The notes below the pieces were generated by a model. The model was not told the origin of the DNA. It searched no databases and worked only from the letters and a program-made list of their open reading frames with translations. DNA of 64,000 nucleotides from Alteriqipengyuania lutimaris (GTDB lineage: Bacteria; Pseudomonadota; Alphaproteobacteria; Sphingomonadales; Sphingomonadaceae): NCBI RefSeq assembly GCF_003363135.1, contig NZ_QRBB01000001.1, positions 1,586,501 to 1,650,500 on the forward strand. Direction: 5' to 3'. This document shows positions 8,384 through 17,407 of the stretch, in pieces (the first letter of the stretch is position 1; each line of letters starts with the position of its first letter). A program made the position numbers and the translations under genes.

Positions 8384-8713
8384 TCAGCCCTCGGCCTTGG
8401 CGACGGGGGCGTCTTCGCCCAGATCCTCGAACCAGGCTTCGACCGGCCCATTGAGCTTCAGCGTCAGCGGCTGGCCGTTGCGGTCCATCGTCCGCCCGGC
8501 CTGAACCCGCACCCACCCCTCGGTGATCGAATATTCCTCGATATCGGTGCGCTGGCGGCCCTTGAAGCGGATGCCGACGCCGCGTTGGAGCACTTCCTGA
8601 TTGAAATGCGGGCTGCGCGGATTGACCGACAGTTCCATTGGCGGAAGGTCTGCGCCTTTCGCGGCGGCTTCGGGCGCCTCTGCGGGCGTGTTCTCAGGGG
8701 TTTCGTCAGTCAT
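8384..8713 (-). CDS. DUF3297 family protein
   Basis: This is a 109-residue soluble protein. After an acidic, Ala/Glu/Pro-rich start, the conserved DUF3297 core runs from about residue 28 (LSVNPRSPHFNQEVL) through VGIRFKGR and GWVRVQAGRTMDRNGQPLT. Members are small, widespread in alpha- and gammaproteobacteria, and have no assigned function. The gene converges on the CHAP gene with only 6 bases between the stops. I see no terminator there. Confidence 0.85.
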   Translation of the reverse strand: MTDETPENTPAEAPEAAAKGADLPPMELSVNPRSPHFNQEVLQRGVGIRFKGRQRTDIEEYSITEGWVRVQAGRTMDRNGQPLTLKLNGPVEAWFEDLGEDAPVAKAEG

Positions 8714-8803
8714 GACGCAGGCCGATAGCCAGCGCTACGTCACCTGACAATACGGGCCAGACAAATGGGTGTGGCGCGATGGCCAGGAATGGCCTTCGGG
8801 CGA

Positions 8804-9031
8804 TCAGTCGGGCGCCAGATTGGCTGCGTAGAGCGAGAATTGGCGGGTATTGGGCGCCTTGAGACCTGCATCGCGGCGTTCGCGATCGATCTCGCTCGTC
8901 CACGAATTGCGCACGAGGAGGGGATTGCCGCCGGGGCCATCCTTCTCCAGCTCCTTCGACGACAGGCGCCCGTTGGCTGGATTGACCAGCGGAATCCTGA
9001 GTTTTCCTAAGATGTCGATCGTTTTCGTCAT
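8804..9031 (-). CDS. small hypothetical protein
   Basis: This is a 75-residue frame with an ATG preceded by GGAAG. It has a mixed polar composition, with a readable N-terminus MTKTIDILGKLRIPLVNPAN, and no membrane segment, cysteine or known motif. Its codon use is plausible for the genome and no better frame overlaps, so I keep it at moderate confidence. The AT-rich bases just upstream (9032-9075) fit a promoter. Confidence 0.5.
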   Translation of the reverse strand: MTKTIDILGKLRIPLVNPANGRLSSKELEKDGPGGNPLLVRNSWTSEIDRERRDAGLKAPNTRQFSLYAANLAPD

Positions 9032-9230
9032 ATTGCTTCCGTCCGATTTTGACGCTTATATTACATTTTGAAGTCTTAACGTAACGAAAATGTCACAATC
9101 AAGAGGGGAATGCGGTTCTGCGCTGTTTTCGGCCCGGAGGGGCGCGGCGCTTGCCCTTTGCTTCGGGACGCTCTAGATGCGCCGGTCTGTCGTGGATGAC
9201 AGCCGTCGTCCGCGCGTCCTCGTTCGGATT

Positions 9231-9315
9231 GCGGGCGTGGCGGAACTGGTAGACGCGCTTGGTTTAGGTCCAAGTATCGCAAGATGTGGGGGTTCGAGTC
9301 CCTTCGCCCGCACCA
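9231..9315 (+). tRNA. tRNA-Leu (anticodon TAG)
   Basis: The 85-nt sequence folds as a class II tRNA. The acceptor arms are GCGGGCG and CGCCCGC, with discriminator A and encoded CCA. The anticodon stem CTTGG/CCAAG encloses the loop TTTAGGT, giving anticodon TAG. A long variable arm (TATCGCAAGATGT region) and the T-loop GTTCGAGTC follow. The anticodon and the long variable arm identify it as leucine. It lies 56 bases before the trigger factor gene. Confidence 0.95.
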
Positions 9316-9371
9316 GGTCCGGCACTTCCAGCGATCAGCAACCTTAACCGGAAAGCACGTAAGACCACTCC

Positions 9372-11009
9372 ATGCAGATTACCGAGACCACCAATGAGGG
9401 CCTCAAGCGCGCCTACCGCATCACGATCCCCGCGAGCGAGATCGACGAGAAGATCAAGGCCGAGGTAAAGCGGATCGCGCCGCAAGTGCGCATGCCGGGC
9501 TTCCGTCCGGGCAAGGTGCCTGCCAACCTCGTGCGCAAGATGCACGGCGAACAGCTGCATGCGCAGGTGGTCAACGACACCATCCAGTCCTCGGTCGACG
9601 AACTGATCAAGGAAAAGGGCGTGCGCCCCGCAATGCAGCCGGCGATCGCGCTGGATGACGATTACGAGGAAGGCAAGGACGCCGACATCGACGTCACGCT
9701 CGAAATCCTGCCCGAGATCGACGCGCCCGACACCGACGGCATCAAGCTCGAGAAGCTGGTCGTCCCGGTGGACCAGAGCGCGATCGACGAGACGCTGCAG
9801 CGCATCGCCGACCAGAACAAGACGTATGTCGATGCTGCCAAGACCAAGAAGGCGGCCGATGGCGACCAGGTCATCATCGATTTCGTCGGCTCGATCGACG
9901 GGACCGAGTTCGAAGGCGGCAAGGCCGAGGACGCCCCGCTGGTGATCGGCTCGGGGACCTTCATCCCCGGCTTCGAAGACCAGCTTAAGGGCGTGAAGAC
10001 GGGCGACGAGAAGACCGTGAAGGTCACCTTCCCTGAAGATTATCAGGCCGAGCATCTTGCCGGCAAGGACGCCGAATTCGCGGTCACGGTGAAGGCCGTG
10101 AAGACGCCGAAGGACAGCGAGATCGACGACGATTTCGCCAAGTCGCTGGGCCTCGAAAGCGCGGACAAGCTGCGTGAGCTGGTCAAGGCGCAGATGGAGC
10201 AGGAAACTGCCGGCCTCACCCGCACGCAGATGAAGCGCCAGCTGCTCGACACCCTGGCCGCGGGCCACGACTTTCCCGTGCCGGAGAAGATGGTCGATGC
10301 CGAGTTCGAACAGATCTGGCAGCAGCTGACGCAGGAAGCGGAGCGCGAGGAAGATCCCGATGCCGCGCTCAAGGAAATCGAGGGCGAGCGCGAGGATTAC
10401 CGCCGCATTGCCGAGCGCCGCGTGCGGCTTGGCCTGCTGCTGTCCGAGATCGGCCAGTCCAACAACGTGCAGATCACGTCGCAGGAAATGTCGATGCTGA
10501 TGCAGCAGGCTGCGCAGCAGTACCGCCCGGAAGACCGCGATCGGTTCATGCAGTTCATCCAGAACGATCCGATGGCCGCCGCGCAGCTCCGCGCGCCGCT
10601 CTATGAGGACAAGGTCGTCGATTTCCTGTTCGACAAGGCCGAAATCGAAGAGCGCGAAGTGACCCGCGAAGAGCTGGAAGCCGCGATCGAAGCCGAAGAG
10701 AGCACCGAGGCGGAAGCCGCCAAGGCGAAGAAGGCCCCGGCCAAGAAGAAGGCGCCCGCGAAAAAGCCCGCCGCCAAGAAGGCTCCGGCCAAGAAGGCGG
10801 ACGACGCCAAGGCGGACGACAAGGCCGAAGACAAGAAGCCTGCCGCGAAGAAGGCACCCGCCAAGAAGCCTGCCGCGAAGAAGGCTCCTGCCAAGTCTGC
10901 GAGCGACGATAAGGCCGAAGACAAGAAGCCTGCGGCCAAGAAGGCCCCGGCGAAGAAGCCTGCCGCCAAGAAGGCACCTGCCAAGAAGCCGGCAGCCAAG
11001 AAGGATTGA
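9372..11009 (+). CDS. tig: trigger factor with Lys/Ala-rich C-terminal extension
   Basis: This is a 545-residue ribosome-associated chaperone that shields nascent chains at the exit tunnel. The ribosome-docking loop GFRPGKVP is at residues 43-50. The FKBP-like prolyl isomerase domain spans about 160-245 (GDQVIIDFVG to FIPGFEDQL), and a helical C-terminal substrate domain runs to about residue 445. After this the protein gains roughly 95 residues of repeated AKKAP, AKKPA and DDKAEDKK units, resembling a histone H1 tail. The tail is absent from the E. coli protein (432 residues) and would bind RNA or DNA nonspecifically. The codons are in frame and GC-rich, so this is a real extension. Upstream lies tRNA-Leu and downstream a terminator. 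Confidence 0.95.
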   Translation: MQITETTNEGLKRAYRITIPASEIDEKIKAEVKRIAPQVRMPGFRPGKVPANLVRKMHGEQLHAQVVNDTIQSSVDELIKEKGVRPAMQPAIALDDDYEEGKDADIDVTLEILPEIDAPDTDGIKLEKLVVPVDQSAIDETLQRIADQNKTYVDAAKTKKAADGDQVIIDFVGSIDGTEFEGGKAEDAPLVIGSGTFIPGFEDQLKGVKTGDEKTVKVTFPEDYQAEHLAGKDAEFAVTVKAVKTPKDSEIDDDFAKSLGLESADKLRELVKAQMEQETAGLTRTQMKRQLLDTLAAGHDFPVPEKMVDAEFEQIWQQLTQEAEREEDPDAALKEIEGEREDYRRIAERRVRLGLLLSEIGQSNNVQITSQEMSMLMQQAAQQYRPEDRDRFMQFIQNDPMAAAQLRAPLYEDKVVDFLFDKAEIEEREVTREELEAAIEAEESTEAEAAKAKKAPAKKKAPAKKPAAKKAPAKKADDAKADDKAEDKKPAAKKAPAKKPAAKKAPAKSASDDKAEDKKPAAKKAPAKKPAAKKAPAKKPAAKKD

Positions 11010-11043
11010 TCCGGGCTGCGATCGGCTCGATCATAGAGAACCG

Positions 11044-11078
11044 AAAGGGGCGATCGGTACGAACCGGTTGCCCTTTTT
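11044..11078 (+). terminator. Rho-independent terminator after tig
   Basis: AAAGGGGCGATCGGT pairs with ACCGGTTGCCCTTT through mostly Watson-Crick and some G-T pairs around a 4-base loop, followed by TTTTT. It separates tig from the convergent amidase gene. Confidence 0.75.
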
Positions 11079-11112
11079 CGTTGGCCCCTTTCTCGTTAGC
11101 CAAGACTTCCCG

Positions 11113-12660
11113 CTATTCGGCCGGGTCGCCCGCGTCGGTCATCCAGCGTCCGAAATCGACCGTGGGAAGCGTTGCGGTTCGCGCGCGTTCGTAGGCCGCA
11201 CCTGCTTTCAGCACCTCCCAGTCCTGCCACTTGCCTCCGATGATCGACAGGCCCACGGGCAGGTCCTCGATGCCGCCCATCGGAACGGTGAGGTGCGGAT
11301 AGCCCGCGATCGCGGCGGGTGAGCCGAAGCCCACGCTGCCGTTGAAATTGTCGCCATTGACGAGGTCGCTCATCCAGGCGGGCCCGCGCGTCGGGGCGAC
11401 GAGGAAGGCAACGTCGTTCTCGGCCATCAGCCGGTCGATGGTGAGCTCGCCTGCTAGGTGGACGGCGTTCTCGCGCGCGGCTTCGTAGGCGGCGCGATCG
11501 GTGGTGCCCTCCGCCAGTTCGAAAATATCCTGCCCGAACCAGCGCAGTTCGGCCTCGGCATTCGCTTCGTTGAAGGCGATGAGGTCGGCGAGGCTGCGGG
11601 GCGTGTCGCGGCCCTCGATCTCGGGGATCGAGGCGAGATACTTGTCCATTCCCTCGCGCAGCTCGAACAGCAGCACCTGGAAACTGTCGCGGCCCATTTC
11701 CTCGTTCGGTTCGAACTCGATATCGACCAGCTCCGCCCCCGCCGCCTCCATGTCGGCGAGTGCGGCATCGAAGACTGCGCGCAGGTCGGCACGGTTGCCC
11801 GCCTGGTTGCGCATGACGCCGATGCGCACGCCCTTGAGCGAGGCATCGCCGAGGCCTTCGGCGAAATCGCGCGCGTAGGTATCCGCCTCGGCGGTCGCCG
11901 GGTCGGCGGGATCGCTCCCAGCAAGCGCGCTCAGCAGCATGGCGGCATCGCGCACGCTCGTTGCCATCGGCCCGGCGGTGTCCTGCGTGCTGGAGATCGG
12001 CACCACGTGCGTGCGGCTGATCATGCCCACGGTCGGCTTGAAGCCGACCACGCCATTGATGCTGGCGGGGCAGGTGATCGATCCGTTGGTCTCGGTGCCT
12101 ATGGCGGCCCACGCGAAGCCCGCGGCAACCGCTGCCGCGCTGCCCGAGGACGACCCGCAGGTATTGCGGTCGATCGCATGGGGATTGCGGGTGAGGCCGC
12201 CCACCGCGCTCCACCCGCTGGTCGAGTTGAAATCGCGGATATTGGCCCATTCGGACAGGTTCGTCTTGCCCAGCACCACGCCGCCCGCCGCGCGCAGGTT
12301 GGCGATCATCGGCGCATCGCGACCGGTCATGTTGCCTGTGAGCGCAAGGCTGCCGGCGGTGGTCGGAAACTCGCGGGTCTCGATATTGTCCTTGACCAGC
12401 ACCGTGCTGCCCCAGAGTGGACCACGCGCTTCTCTTACTTCTCGCCGGGTTTCGTCGAAGTCCTTGGCGACCATGACTGCGTTCAACGTCTCGTCGTATC
12501 GCCCGATGCGGTAAAGGTTGGCTTCCGCATCGAGGACCTGCCGCGGGGGTATTTGCTCGATTACGCGAACCGGGCCTGGGCGTATTTCGCTATCCTGCGC
12601 GCTGGCTGGAGTAGAGGCGAGGGCGACCGCCGCTGAGGCGAGCAAAATGCTAGTTTTCAT
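11113..12660 (-). CDS. exported amidase-signature-family hydrolase
   Basis: This is a 515-residue protein with a cleavable signal peptide (about 1-22, ending SAQ) and an amidase-signature fold. The catalytic triad can be read as K90 (STVLVKDN), cis-serine S170 and nucleophile S174 (CGSSSGSAAA). The downstream sequence GTETNGSITCPA matches the family. These enzymes hydrolyse amides using a Ser-cisSer-Lys triad. The secreted subgroup is unlike GatA and has unknown natural substrates. The gene converges on tig and lies 51 bases downstream of clpP2 on the same strand. Confidence 0.85.
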   Translation of the reverse strand: MKTSILLASAAVALASTPASAQDSEIRPGPVRVIEQIPPRQVLDAEANLYRIGRYDETLNAVMVAKDFDETRREVREARGPLWGSTVLVKDNIETREFPTTAGSLALTGNMTGRDAPMIANLRAAGGVVLGKTNLSEWANIRDFNSTSGWSAVGGLTRNPHAIDRNTCGSSSGSAAAVAAGFAWAAIGTETNGSITCPASINGVVGFKPTVGMISRTHVVPISSTQDTAGPMATSVRDAAMLLSALAGSDPADPATAEADTYARDFAEGLGDASLKGVRIGVMRNQAGNRADLRAVFDAALADMEAAGAELVDIEFEPNEEMGRDSFQVLLFELREGMDKYLASIPEIEGRDTPRSLADLIAFNEANAEAELRWFGQDIFELAEGTTDRAAYEAARENAVHLAGELTIDRLMAENDVAFLVAPTRGPAWMSDLVNGDNFNGSVGFGSPAAIAGYPHLTVPMGGIEDLPVGLSIIGGKWQDWEVLKAGAAYERARTATLPTVDFGRWMTDAGDPAE

Positions 12661-12711
12661 GGGGCGCGAAGCTGCGTCAGCGCCGCGCCCCAGTCAATTG
12701 CCCTTGCGGTC

Positions 12712-13335
12712 TTACCCGAAGGTCACGTCCTTCGCGCTGTCGATCACCGTACCGAGGATGCCGTAATCCTTGGCTTCCTTGGTGTTCATCCAGAAATCGC
12801 GATCGATGTCCTTCAGCACCTTCTCGTGCGTCTGGCCGGTCGCATCGGCGATCTTCTGCGCGATGCGTTCGCGCATCTTGACGATTTCCTGCGCCTGGAT
12901 GGCGATGTCGCTCGCCGGGCCGCGCGCACCGCCGGAGGGCTGGTGGATCAGGAAGCGCGTGTTGGGCAGGCAGAAACGGCGCTCTGCCGGAACGCTCAGG
13001 AAGATGTGCGTCGCGATGCTGGCGACCCAGCCGGTGCCGATCATGGCGACGGGCGAGGCGATGAAGCTGATCAGATCGTGGATCGTGTCGCCCGATTCGA
13101 CATGGCCGCCCGGCGAATTGACGATGACCCTGATGGGCTCGTTGCTGACATGGTCGAGATAGAGCAGCTGCATCGAGATGCGCTCCGCCATCTTCTGGTC
13201 GACGCCGCCGAAAATCAGCACGGTGCGCGCGTCGAGGAACTTGTTCATCATCGCCGCGCCGGCGTTGGAGATGTCCTTGTCCTGCTCCTCTTCGTCGTCG
13301 GAGCGGAAGGGAAGGGGGGCGTTGGGCATCGACAT
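12712..13335 (-). CDS. second ClpP-like serine protease subunit
   Basis: This is a 207-residue ClpP paralogue. The proposed triad is S106 (GWVASIATH), H131 (LIHQPSGG) and an aspartate in DIDRDFW. The serine context differs from canonical ClpP (GQAASMG), and the N-terminus is an acidic stretch (about 11-20) instead of the usual propeptide and axial loop sequence. It sits divergently next to canonical clpP, about 150 bases away. In organisms with two ClpPs the paralogues can form mixed 14-mers. Whether this one is active or purely structural is unknown. Confidence 0.88.
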   Translation of the reverse strand: MSMPNAPLPFRSDDEEEQDKDISNAGAAMMNKFLDARTVLIFGGVDQKMAERISMQLLYLDHVSNEPIRVIVNSPGGHVESGDTIHDLISFIASPVAMIGTGWVASIATHIFLSVPAERRFCLPNTRFLIHQPSGGARGPASDIAIQAQEIVKMRERIAQKIADATGQTHEKVLKDIDRDFWMNTKEAKDYGILGTVIDSAKDVTFG

Positions 13336-13427
13336 AAATCAGGCTCCTTCGGCGCATCGCCTTTACGAATTGGGCATCGCGCATGTTGTTGCGGCACAAC
13401 TGGCGTGGGCGGGCTTTCCATTCAAGC

Positions 13428-13457
13428 CTTGATGATGAAAGGATGACACCAGATATA
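13428..13457 (+). promoter_or_regulatory. candidate RpoH (heat-shock) promoter of clpP
   Basis: CTTGA is followed 17 bases later by CAGATATA, which resembles the alphaproteobacterial RpoH pattern (CTTG, 17-18 bases, CCTATNT). The expected start site is about 20 bases before the clpP ATG, close to the AAGGA ribosome binding site. clp genes are commonly RpoH targets and rpoH is also in this window. The match is only moderate. Confidence 0.35.
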
Positions 13458-13484
13458 GGCGCCGAAGAGACATAAGGACCTTTC

Positions 13485-14171
13485 ATGCAATTCGACGAAT
13501 CCGGCTATTTCCGCGATCCCGCCACCGGCGCCTTGGTGCCCGTCGTGGTCGAACAGACCAGCCGTGGCGAGCGCAGCTTCGATATTTTCAGCCGCCTGCT
13601 GCGTGAACGCATCGTGTTCATCACCGGGCCGGTAGAGGATGGCATGGCCAGCCTCGCGGTGGCGCAGCTGCTGTTCCTCGAATCCGAGAACCCGTCCAAG
13701 CCGATCAGCATGTACATCAACTCGCCCGGCGGGGTGGTGACGGCCGGCATGGCGATCCACGATACGATGCAGTACATCCAGCCGCGCATTTCGACGGTGT
13801 GCGTCGGCCAGGCGGCTTCGATGGGCAGCTTCCTGCTGGCCGCGGGCGAGCCGGGGATGCGGATTGCGCTGCCCAACGCGCGGATCATGGTCCACCAGCC
13901 TTCGGGCGGGGCGCAGGGGATGGCCTCGGATATCGAGATCCAGGCGCGCGAGATCCTGCGCATCCGCAAGAACATGAACGAGCTTTATGCCAAATATACC
14001 GGCAAGGCGCTGTCCGACATCGAGGAAGCGATGGATCGCGACACATTCCTCGCTGCCGACGAGGCGATGAAGTTCGGAATCGTGGACAAGGTCTTCGAAA
14101 CCCGGCCACACGGCGACTCCGGCAGTGACTCGGCCGACGAAGAGAGCGGTTCGGGCGGCGCGCCGGACTGA
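13485..14171 (+). CDS. clpP: ATP-dependent Clp protease proteolytic subunit
   Basis: This is a 228-residue canonical ClpP with S112 (GQAASMGS), H137 (IMVHQPSGG) and the DRD segment near residue 184 as the catalytic triad. It assembles as two heptameric rings that degrade proteins unfolded by ClpX or ClpA. It carries an acidic, Ser/Gly-rich C-terminal tail of about 25 residues beyond the usual end. AAGGA precedes the ATG. clpX follows after 202 bases. In that gap a GCCCGGCG/CGCCGGGC hairpin (14181-14203) could act as an attenuator before clpX. Confidence 0.96.
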   Translation: MQFDESGYFRDPATGALVPVVVEQTSRGERSFDIFSRLLRERIVFITGPVEDGMASLAVAQLLFLESENPSKPISMYINSPGGVVTAGMAIHDTMQYIQPRISTVCVGQAASMGSFLLAAGEPGMRIALPNARIMVHQPSGGAQGMASDIEIQAREILRIRKNMNELYAKYTGKALSDIEEAMDRDTFLAADEAMKFGIVDKVFETRPHGDSGSDSADEESGSGGAPD

Positions 14172-14373
14172 TGCCGGCAGGCCCGGCGGCGATGTCGCCG
14201 GGCATCAGGTTTCTGAAATCGCTGGCACAAATGTGCTCGGGGATTCTTCGAAGGGCACTCTTCAGCCCTTCGCAAGATGATCCGTGCGATAGAGCCATCG
14301 GTTGCAATGACGCGCGCGAAAGTTACATTCGGTAGGTTCCCGCCCATGCGGGGATTCGAGGATTGAAAAGGTT

Positions 14374-15645
14374 ATGAGCAAATTGAGCGGAACGGATAGC
14401 AAGAGCACGCTGTATTGCAGCTTCTGCGGCAAATCGCAGCACGAGGTGCGCAAGCTGATCGCCGGGCCGACCGTCTTCATCTGCGATGAGTGTGTCGAGC
14501 TGTGCAACGACATCATTCGCGAAGAGACCAAGGCGGGCCTGACCGGGCGCAAGGAAGGCGAAGTGCCTTCGCCGTCGGAGATCTGCGCCACGCTCAACGA
14601 TTACGTGATCGGGCAGGAACGCGCCAAGCGCGTGCTCTCGGTCGCCGTGCACAACCACTACAAGCGGCTGAAGCATGCGGGCAAGCAGGACGGGGTGGAA
14701 CTCGCCAAGTCCAACATCCTGCTCGTCGGGCCGACGGGTTCGGGCAAGACCCTGCTCGCGCAGACGTTGGCGCGCACCTTCGACGTGCCCTTCACGATGG
14801 CCGATGCGACCACGCTGACCGAAGCGGGCTACGTGGGCGAGGATGTCGAGAACATCATCCTCAAGCTGCTCCAGGCCTCGGACTACAATGTCGAGAAGGC
14901 GCAGCACGGGATCGTCTATATCGACGAGATCGACAAGATCACGCGCAAGGCGGAAAACCCCTCGATCACCCGCGACGTGTCGGGCGAGGGCGTGCAGCAG
15001 GCGCTGCTCAAGCTGATGGAAGGCACCACGGCCAGCGTGCCCCCGCAGGGCGGGCGCAAGCACCCGCAGCAGGAGTTCCTGCAGGTGGACACGACCAACA
15101 TCCTGTTCATCTGCGGCGGTGCCTTCGCCGGGCTGGACAAGATCATTGCCGACCGGTTGCAGAAGCGCTCGATCGGCTTCGGCGCGCATGTCGCCGACCC
15201 GGACAAGCGCCGGATCGGCGAACTGCTCGAAAAGAGCGAGCCGGAAGATCTGCTCAAGTTCGGGCTGATCCCCGAATTCGTCGGCCGCCTGCCGGTGATC
15301 GCCTCGCTGCACGACCTCGACGTCGATGCGCTGGTGACGATCCTGCAGGAGCCCAAGAACGCCATCGTCAAGCAGTACGCCAAGCTGTTCGAGCTCGAAG
15401 GCGTCGACCTGACCTTCAACGACGAAGCGCTGCGGGCGATCGCCGAGCGTGCGATCAAGCGCAAGACGGGCGCGCGTGGCCTGCGTTCGATCGTCGAGGG
15501 CCTGCTGCTCGACACGATGTACGACCTGCCCGATCTGGAAGGCTGCAACGAGGTCGTGATCGACAAGGAGGTCGTCGAAGGCCGCAAGGAACCGGTCCGC
15601 GTGTTCGACGGCGAGGGCAGCAAGCGGGCGTCCGACGCGGCCTGA
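14374..15645 (+). CDS. clpX: ATP-dependent Clp protease ATP-binding subunit ClpX
   Basis: This is a 423-residue AAA+ unfoldase. The N-terminal zinc-binding domain has C15, C18, C37 and C40. The Walker A motif GPTGSGKT is at 119-126, and Walker B is IVYIDEIDK near 180-190. The pore loop GYVGEDVE and the IGF loop (SIGFGAH) for docking on ClpP are visible. Length is normal. It delivers ssrA-tagged and regulatory proteins to ClpP. In alphaproteobacteria this includes CtrA turnover via CpdR, which links it to chpT elsewhere in the window. The start has AAAGG just upstream. Confidence 0.97.
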   Translation: MSKLSGTDSKSTLYCSFCGKSQHEVRKLIAGPTVFICDECVELCNDIIREETKAGLTGRKEGEVPSPSEICATLNDYVIGQERAKRVLSVAVHNHYKRLKHAGKQDGVELAKSNILLVGPTGSGKTLLAQTLARTFDVPFTMADATTLTEAGYVGEDVENIILKLLQASDYNVEKAQHGIVYIDEIDKITRKAENPSITRDVSGEGVQQALLKLMEGTTASVPPQGGRKHPQQEFLQVDTTNILFICGGAFAGLDKIIADRLQKRSIGFGAHVADPDKRRIGELLEKSEPEDLLKFGLIPEFVGRLPVIASLHDLDVDALVTILQEPKNAIVKQYAKLFELEGVDLTFNDEALRAIAERAIKRKTGARGLRSIVEGLLLDTMYDLPDLEGCNEVVIDKEVVEGRKEPVRVFDGEGSKRASDAA

Positions 15646-15818
15646 TCCGCATCGCCGAGGGGGCGCGGCGATGGCTTAGGCCATCATCGCGCCGCCCGGC
15701 AGCCCCCGCGACCCGCTCGCCTTTTCCGAAACCGACTGGACATCCGCGCCGAGCGCTCGTCTCTCCGACGCCACCCGCGTGTGCGGCTGCTGCCCGTCGG
15801 ATACCTTCCCGGCGAACG

Positions 15819-15855
15819 AAAAACCCCGCCCGGCAGGAGGGGAGCCGAGCGGGGT
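15819..15855 (-). terminator. Rho-independent terminator of the fasciclin gene
   Basis: On the minus strand ACCCCGCTCGGC pairs with GCCGGGCGGGGT (one bulge) and is followed by TTTTT. It lies about 65 bases after the fasciclin stop. The rest of 15646-15818 holds another GC-rich hairpin (GGCGCGGCGATG with CATCATCGCGCC, near 15663-15699) that could end clpX transcription, and nothing else I recognise. Confidence 0.65.
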
Positions 15856-15918
15856 CCGTGATGCGACGCCGGAGCTGGGTGCGGGGTGGATGAGCCCGGC
15901 GCCGCAAGGGGAAAGAAA

Positions 15919-16479
15919 TCAGTTCGGCAGGAAGACGCCGTCGGTGACATGGATCACGCCGTTCGACACATCGACATCGGCCTGCGTGACCGCCGTGGTG
16001 CGGCCTGCGCCGTCGGTGATGACGATCGTTTCGCCCGCAAGCCGTGCGGTCAGTTCGCCGCCGCCGAGCGTTTCGATCGTGTAGCTGCCGCCGTGCTGCT
16101 CGATAAGGCCGGTCAGCGTCGCCGCATCCACATCGCCCGACACCACATTATAGGTCAGGATATTGGTCAGCGTGCCCTTATTGGCCGGCTGGACGAGCGT
16201 TTCGACCGTGCCCGCGGGCAGCTTGGCAAAGGCGGTGTCGGTCGGCGCGAAAACGGTGAAGGGACCGGGGCCCGAAAGCGTCTCGGCGAGGCCGGCTGCC
16301 TGAACTGCCGCGACGAGCGTGTTGTGGACGCCCGTGCTCTGGGCGGCCTGCACAACGTTGGGCTGGCTCATCTCCTTGTGATGGTCCGCGAGCGCCGGAC
16401 TGGCGCCTGCGAGGCCGAGCCCCGTGGTCAGGGCAACGGCGGCGAAAAGGGCGGTGGTGATCTTGCTGTTCTTACGCAT
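15919..16479 (-). CDS. secreted fasciclin (FAS1)-domain protein
   Basis: This is a 186-residue exported protein with a signal peptide (about 1-31, ending ALA) and a single FAS1 domain (about 45-186). The H1 motif appears as GPFTVFAPTDTAFAKLP and the H2-like end as VSNGVIHVTDGVFLPN. FAS1 domains mediate adhesion at the cell surface. I chose the ATG at 16479, which has AAGGAGA 8 bases upstream. The neighbours upstream on the same strand are an RskA-like anti-sigma factor and an ECF sigma factor. This is the arrangement that controls the FAS1 proteins MPB70 and MPB83 through SigK/RskA in mycobacteria, so it is a likely target of that sigma factor. Confidence 0.9.
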   Translation of the reverse strand: MRKNSKITTALFAAVALTTGLGLAGASPALADHHKEMSQPNVVQAAQSTGVHNTLVAAVQAAGLAETLSGPGPFTVFAPTDTAFAKLPAGTVETLVQPANKGTLTNILTYNVVSGDVDAATLTGLIEQHGGSYTIETLGGGELTARLAGETIVITDGAGRTTAVTQADVDVSNGVIHVTDGVFLPN

Positions 16480-16529
16480 CGCTCGAAATCTCCTTGATGC
16501 TCGCAAGCCCCTCCCTCGCTTGCGTCGTA

Positions 16530-16558
16530 GTTACGCAGGCCACCGGCGTGCGGATGCA
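16530..16558 (-). promoter_or_regulatory. candidate ECF-type promoter of the fasciclin gene
   Basis: On the minus strand TGCATCC is followed 16 bases later by CGTAAC, the spacing and -10 style of ECF sigma promoters. The predicted start lies about 45 bases before the fasciclin ATG. The same -35-like heptamer TGCATCC occurs on the minus strand at 18938-18944 upstream of the CDF gene that begins the sigma operon, although a matching -10 there is weak. Recognition by the adjacent sigma factor is inferred. Confidence 0.4.
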
Positions 16559-16630
16559 TTTTCGAGTGAATTTTTTGCGCGCCGCGCTGCGGCCGCCGGA
16601 TACACCCGCAATATCGCGGGCCAGTGCAGC

Positions 16631-17407
16631 CTAGATCGCGGCGAACGCACCTTCAGCAACGACCGGCCCGGCGGGCTGCTCGGGCGGCTTGCCCCCCAGC
16701 GGCTCGCGGGTCAGCACCATTTGCGAGCCGTCGTGAATCATCGCGGCAAGCGCGGGGTCGAGAGGGACCCGCCGTTGCTCGCCCGGCGCGACGACGCCGA
16801 GCGAGCGCACCTGTGCTCCTTCGCCCGGCGGCACCAGCCACAGCTCGTGATCGTGGATGCCATCGGCGCTGAGGCCGTCGGCAGCGACGAGCAACTCGGC
16901 GCGATCGGGCAGGTAGGTGACGCCGATGCGCAGCGGCGTGTCGGCGATCGGGATCGAGGCGACCAGCGGCGGCTGCGATGCGGCGATCGAGTTGGGCGCA
17001 TCGCCCGTCGCCGGGTCGTCGGCCGGGCCAAGCGGCACGAAGAGCAGTGTGAGCGCGGCGATCGCGGCGACCGCGCTCCCGGCTGCGATCCGCTGCCACA
17101 GCACCACACGGCGCTGCATCGCGACGACGGGGCTGACCTGCTCGCTCTGCTCCTCGACCTCGCGTGCGATGCGATCCCACAGATGGTCGGAGGGCGCGGC
17201 CGCGCCCGCATCGTCGAGCATCGGGGCAAGGCGCTGTTCCCATTGCGCGGCAAGCCCCGCAAAGGCCGGCTCGCGCGCCAGCCGCCCGCGCGTGGCGAGC
17301 AGCGCCTCGCCTTCCAGCAGGCCCATGGCGTATTCTGCCGCGAGCCGCTCGTCCCCATCCAGCTGCGGGCCGGGGCGGTTCGGATCGGTGTGATCGGACG
17401 CGCTCAT
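16631..17407 (-). CDS. RskA-like anti-sigma factor
   Basis: This is a 258-residue membrane-anchored anti-sigma factor. The N-terminal cytoplasmic part (about 1-90) has the anti-sigma helices (LAAEYAMGLLEGEA, HLWDRIAREVE) but no zinc-binding HxxxCxxC. One membrane helix lies near 103-122, and the periplasmic RskA C-terminal domain includes TYLPDRAELLV and HELWLVPPGE. The ATG at 17407 overlaps the stop of the sigma gene (ATGA), which couples their synthesis. It would sequester the sigma factor until an envelope signal triggers its proteolysis. Confidence 0.88.
   Translation of the reverse strand: MSASDHTDPNRPGPQLDGDERLAAEYAMGLLEGEALLATRGRLAREPAFAGLAAQWEQRLAPMLDDAGAAAPSDHLWDRIAREVEEQSEQVSPVVAMQRRVVLWQRIAAGSAVAAIAALTLLFVPLGPADDPATGDAPNSIAASQPPLVASIPIADTPLRIGVTYLPDRAELLVAADGLSADGIHDHELWLVPPGEGAQVRSLGVVAPGEQRRVPLDPALAAMIHDGSQMVLTREPLGGKPPEQPAGPVVAEGAFAAI

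Noticed and set aside
9264..10268. 334-residue minus-strand frame over trigger factor
   Set aside because: It is antisense to the FKBP domain of tig and low in complexity. No promoter or ribosome binding site is evident.
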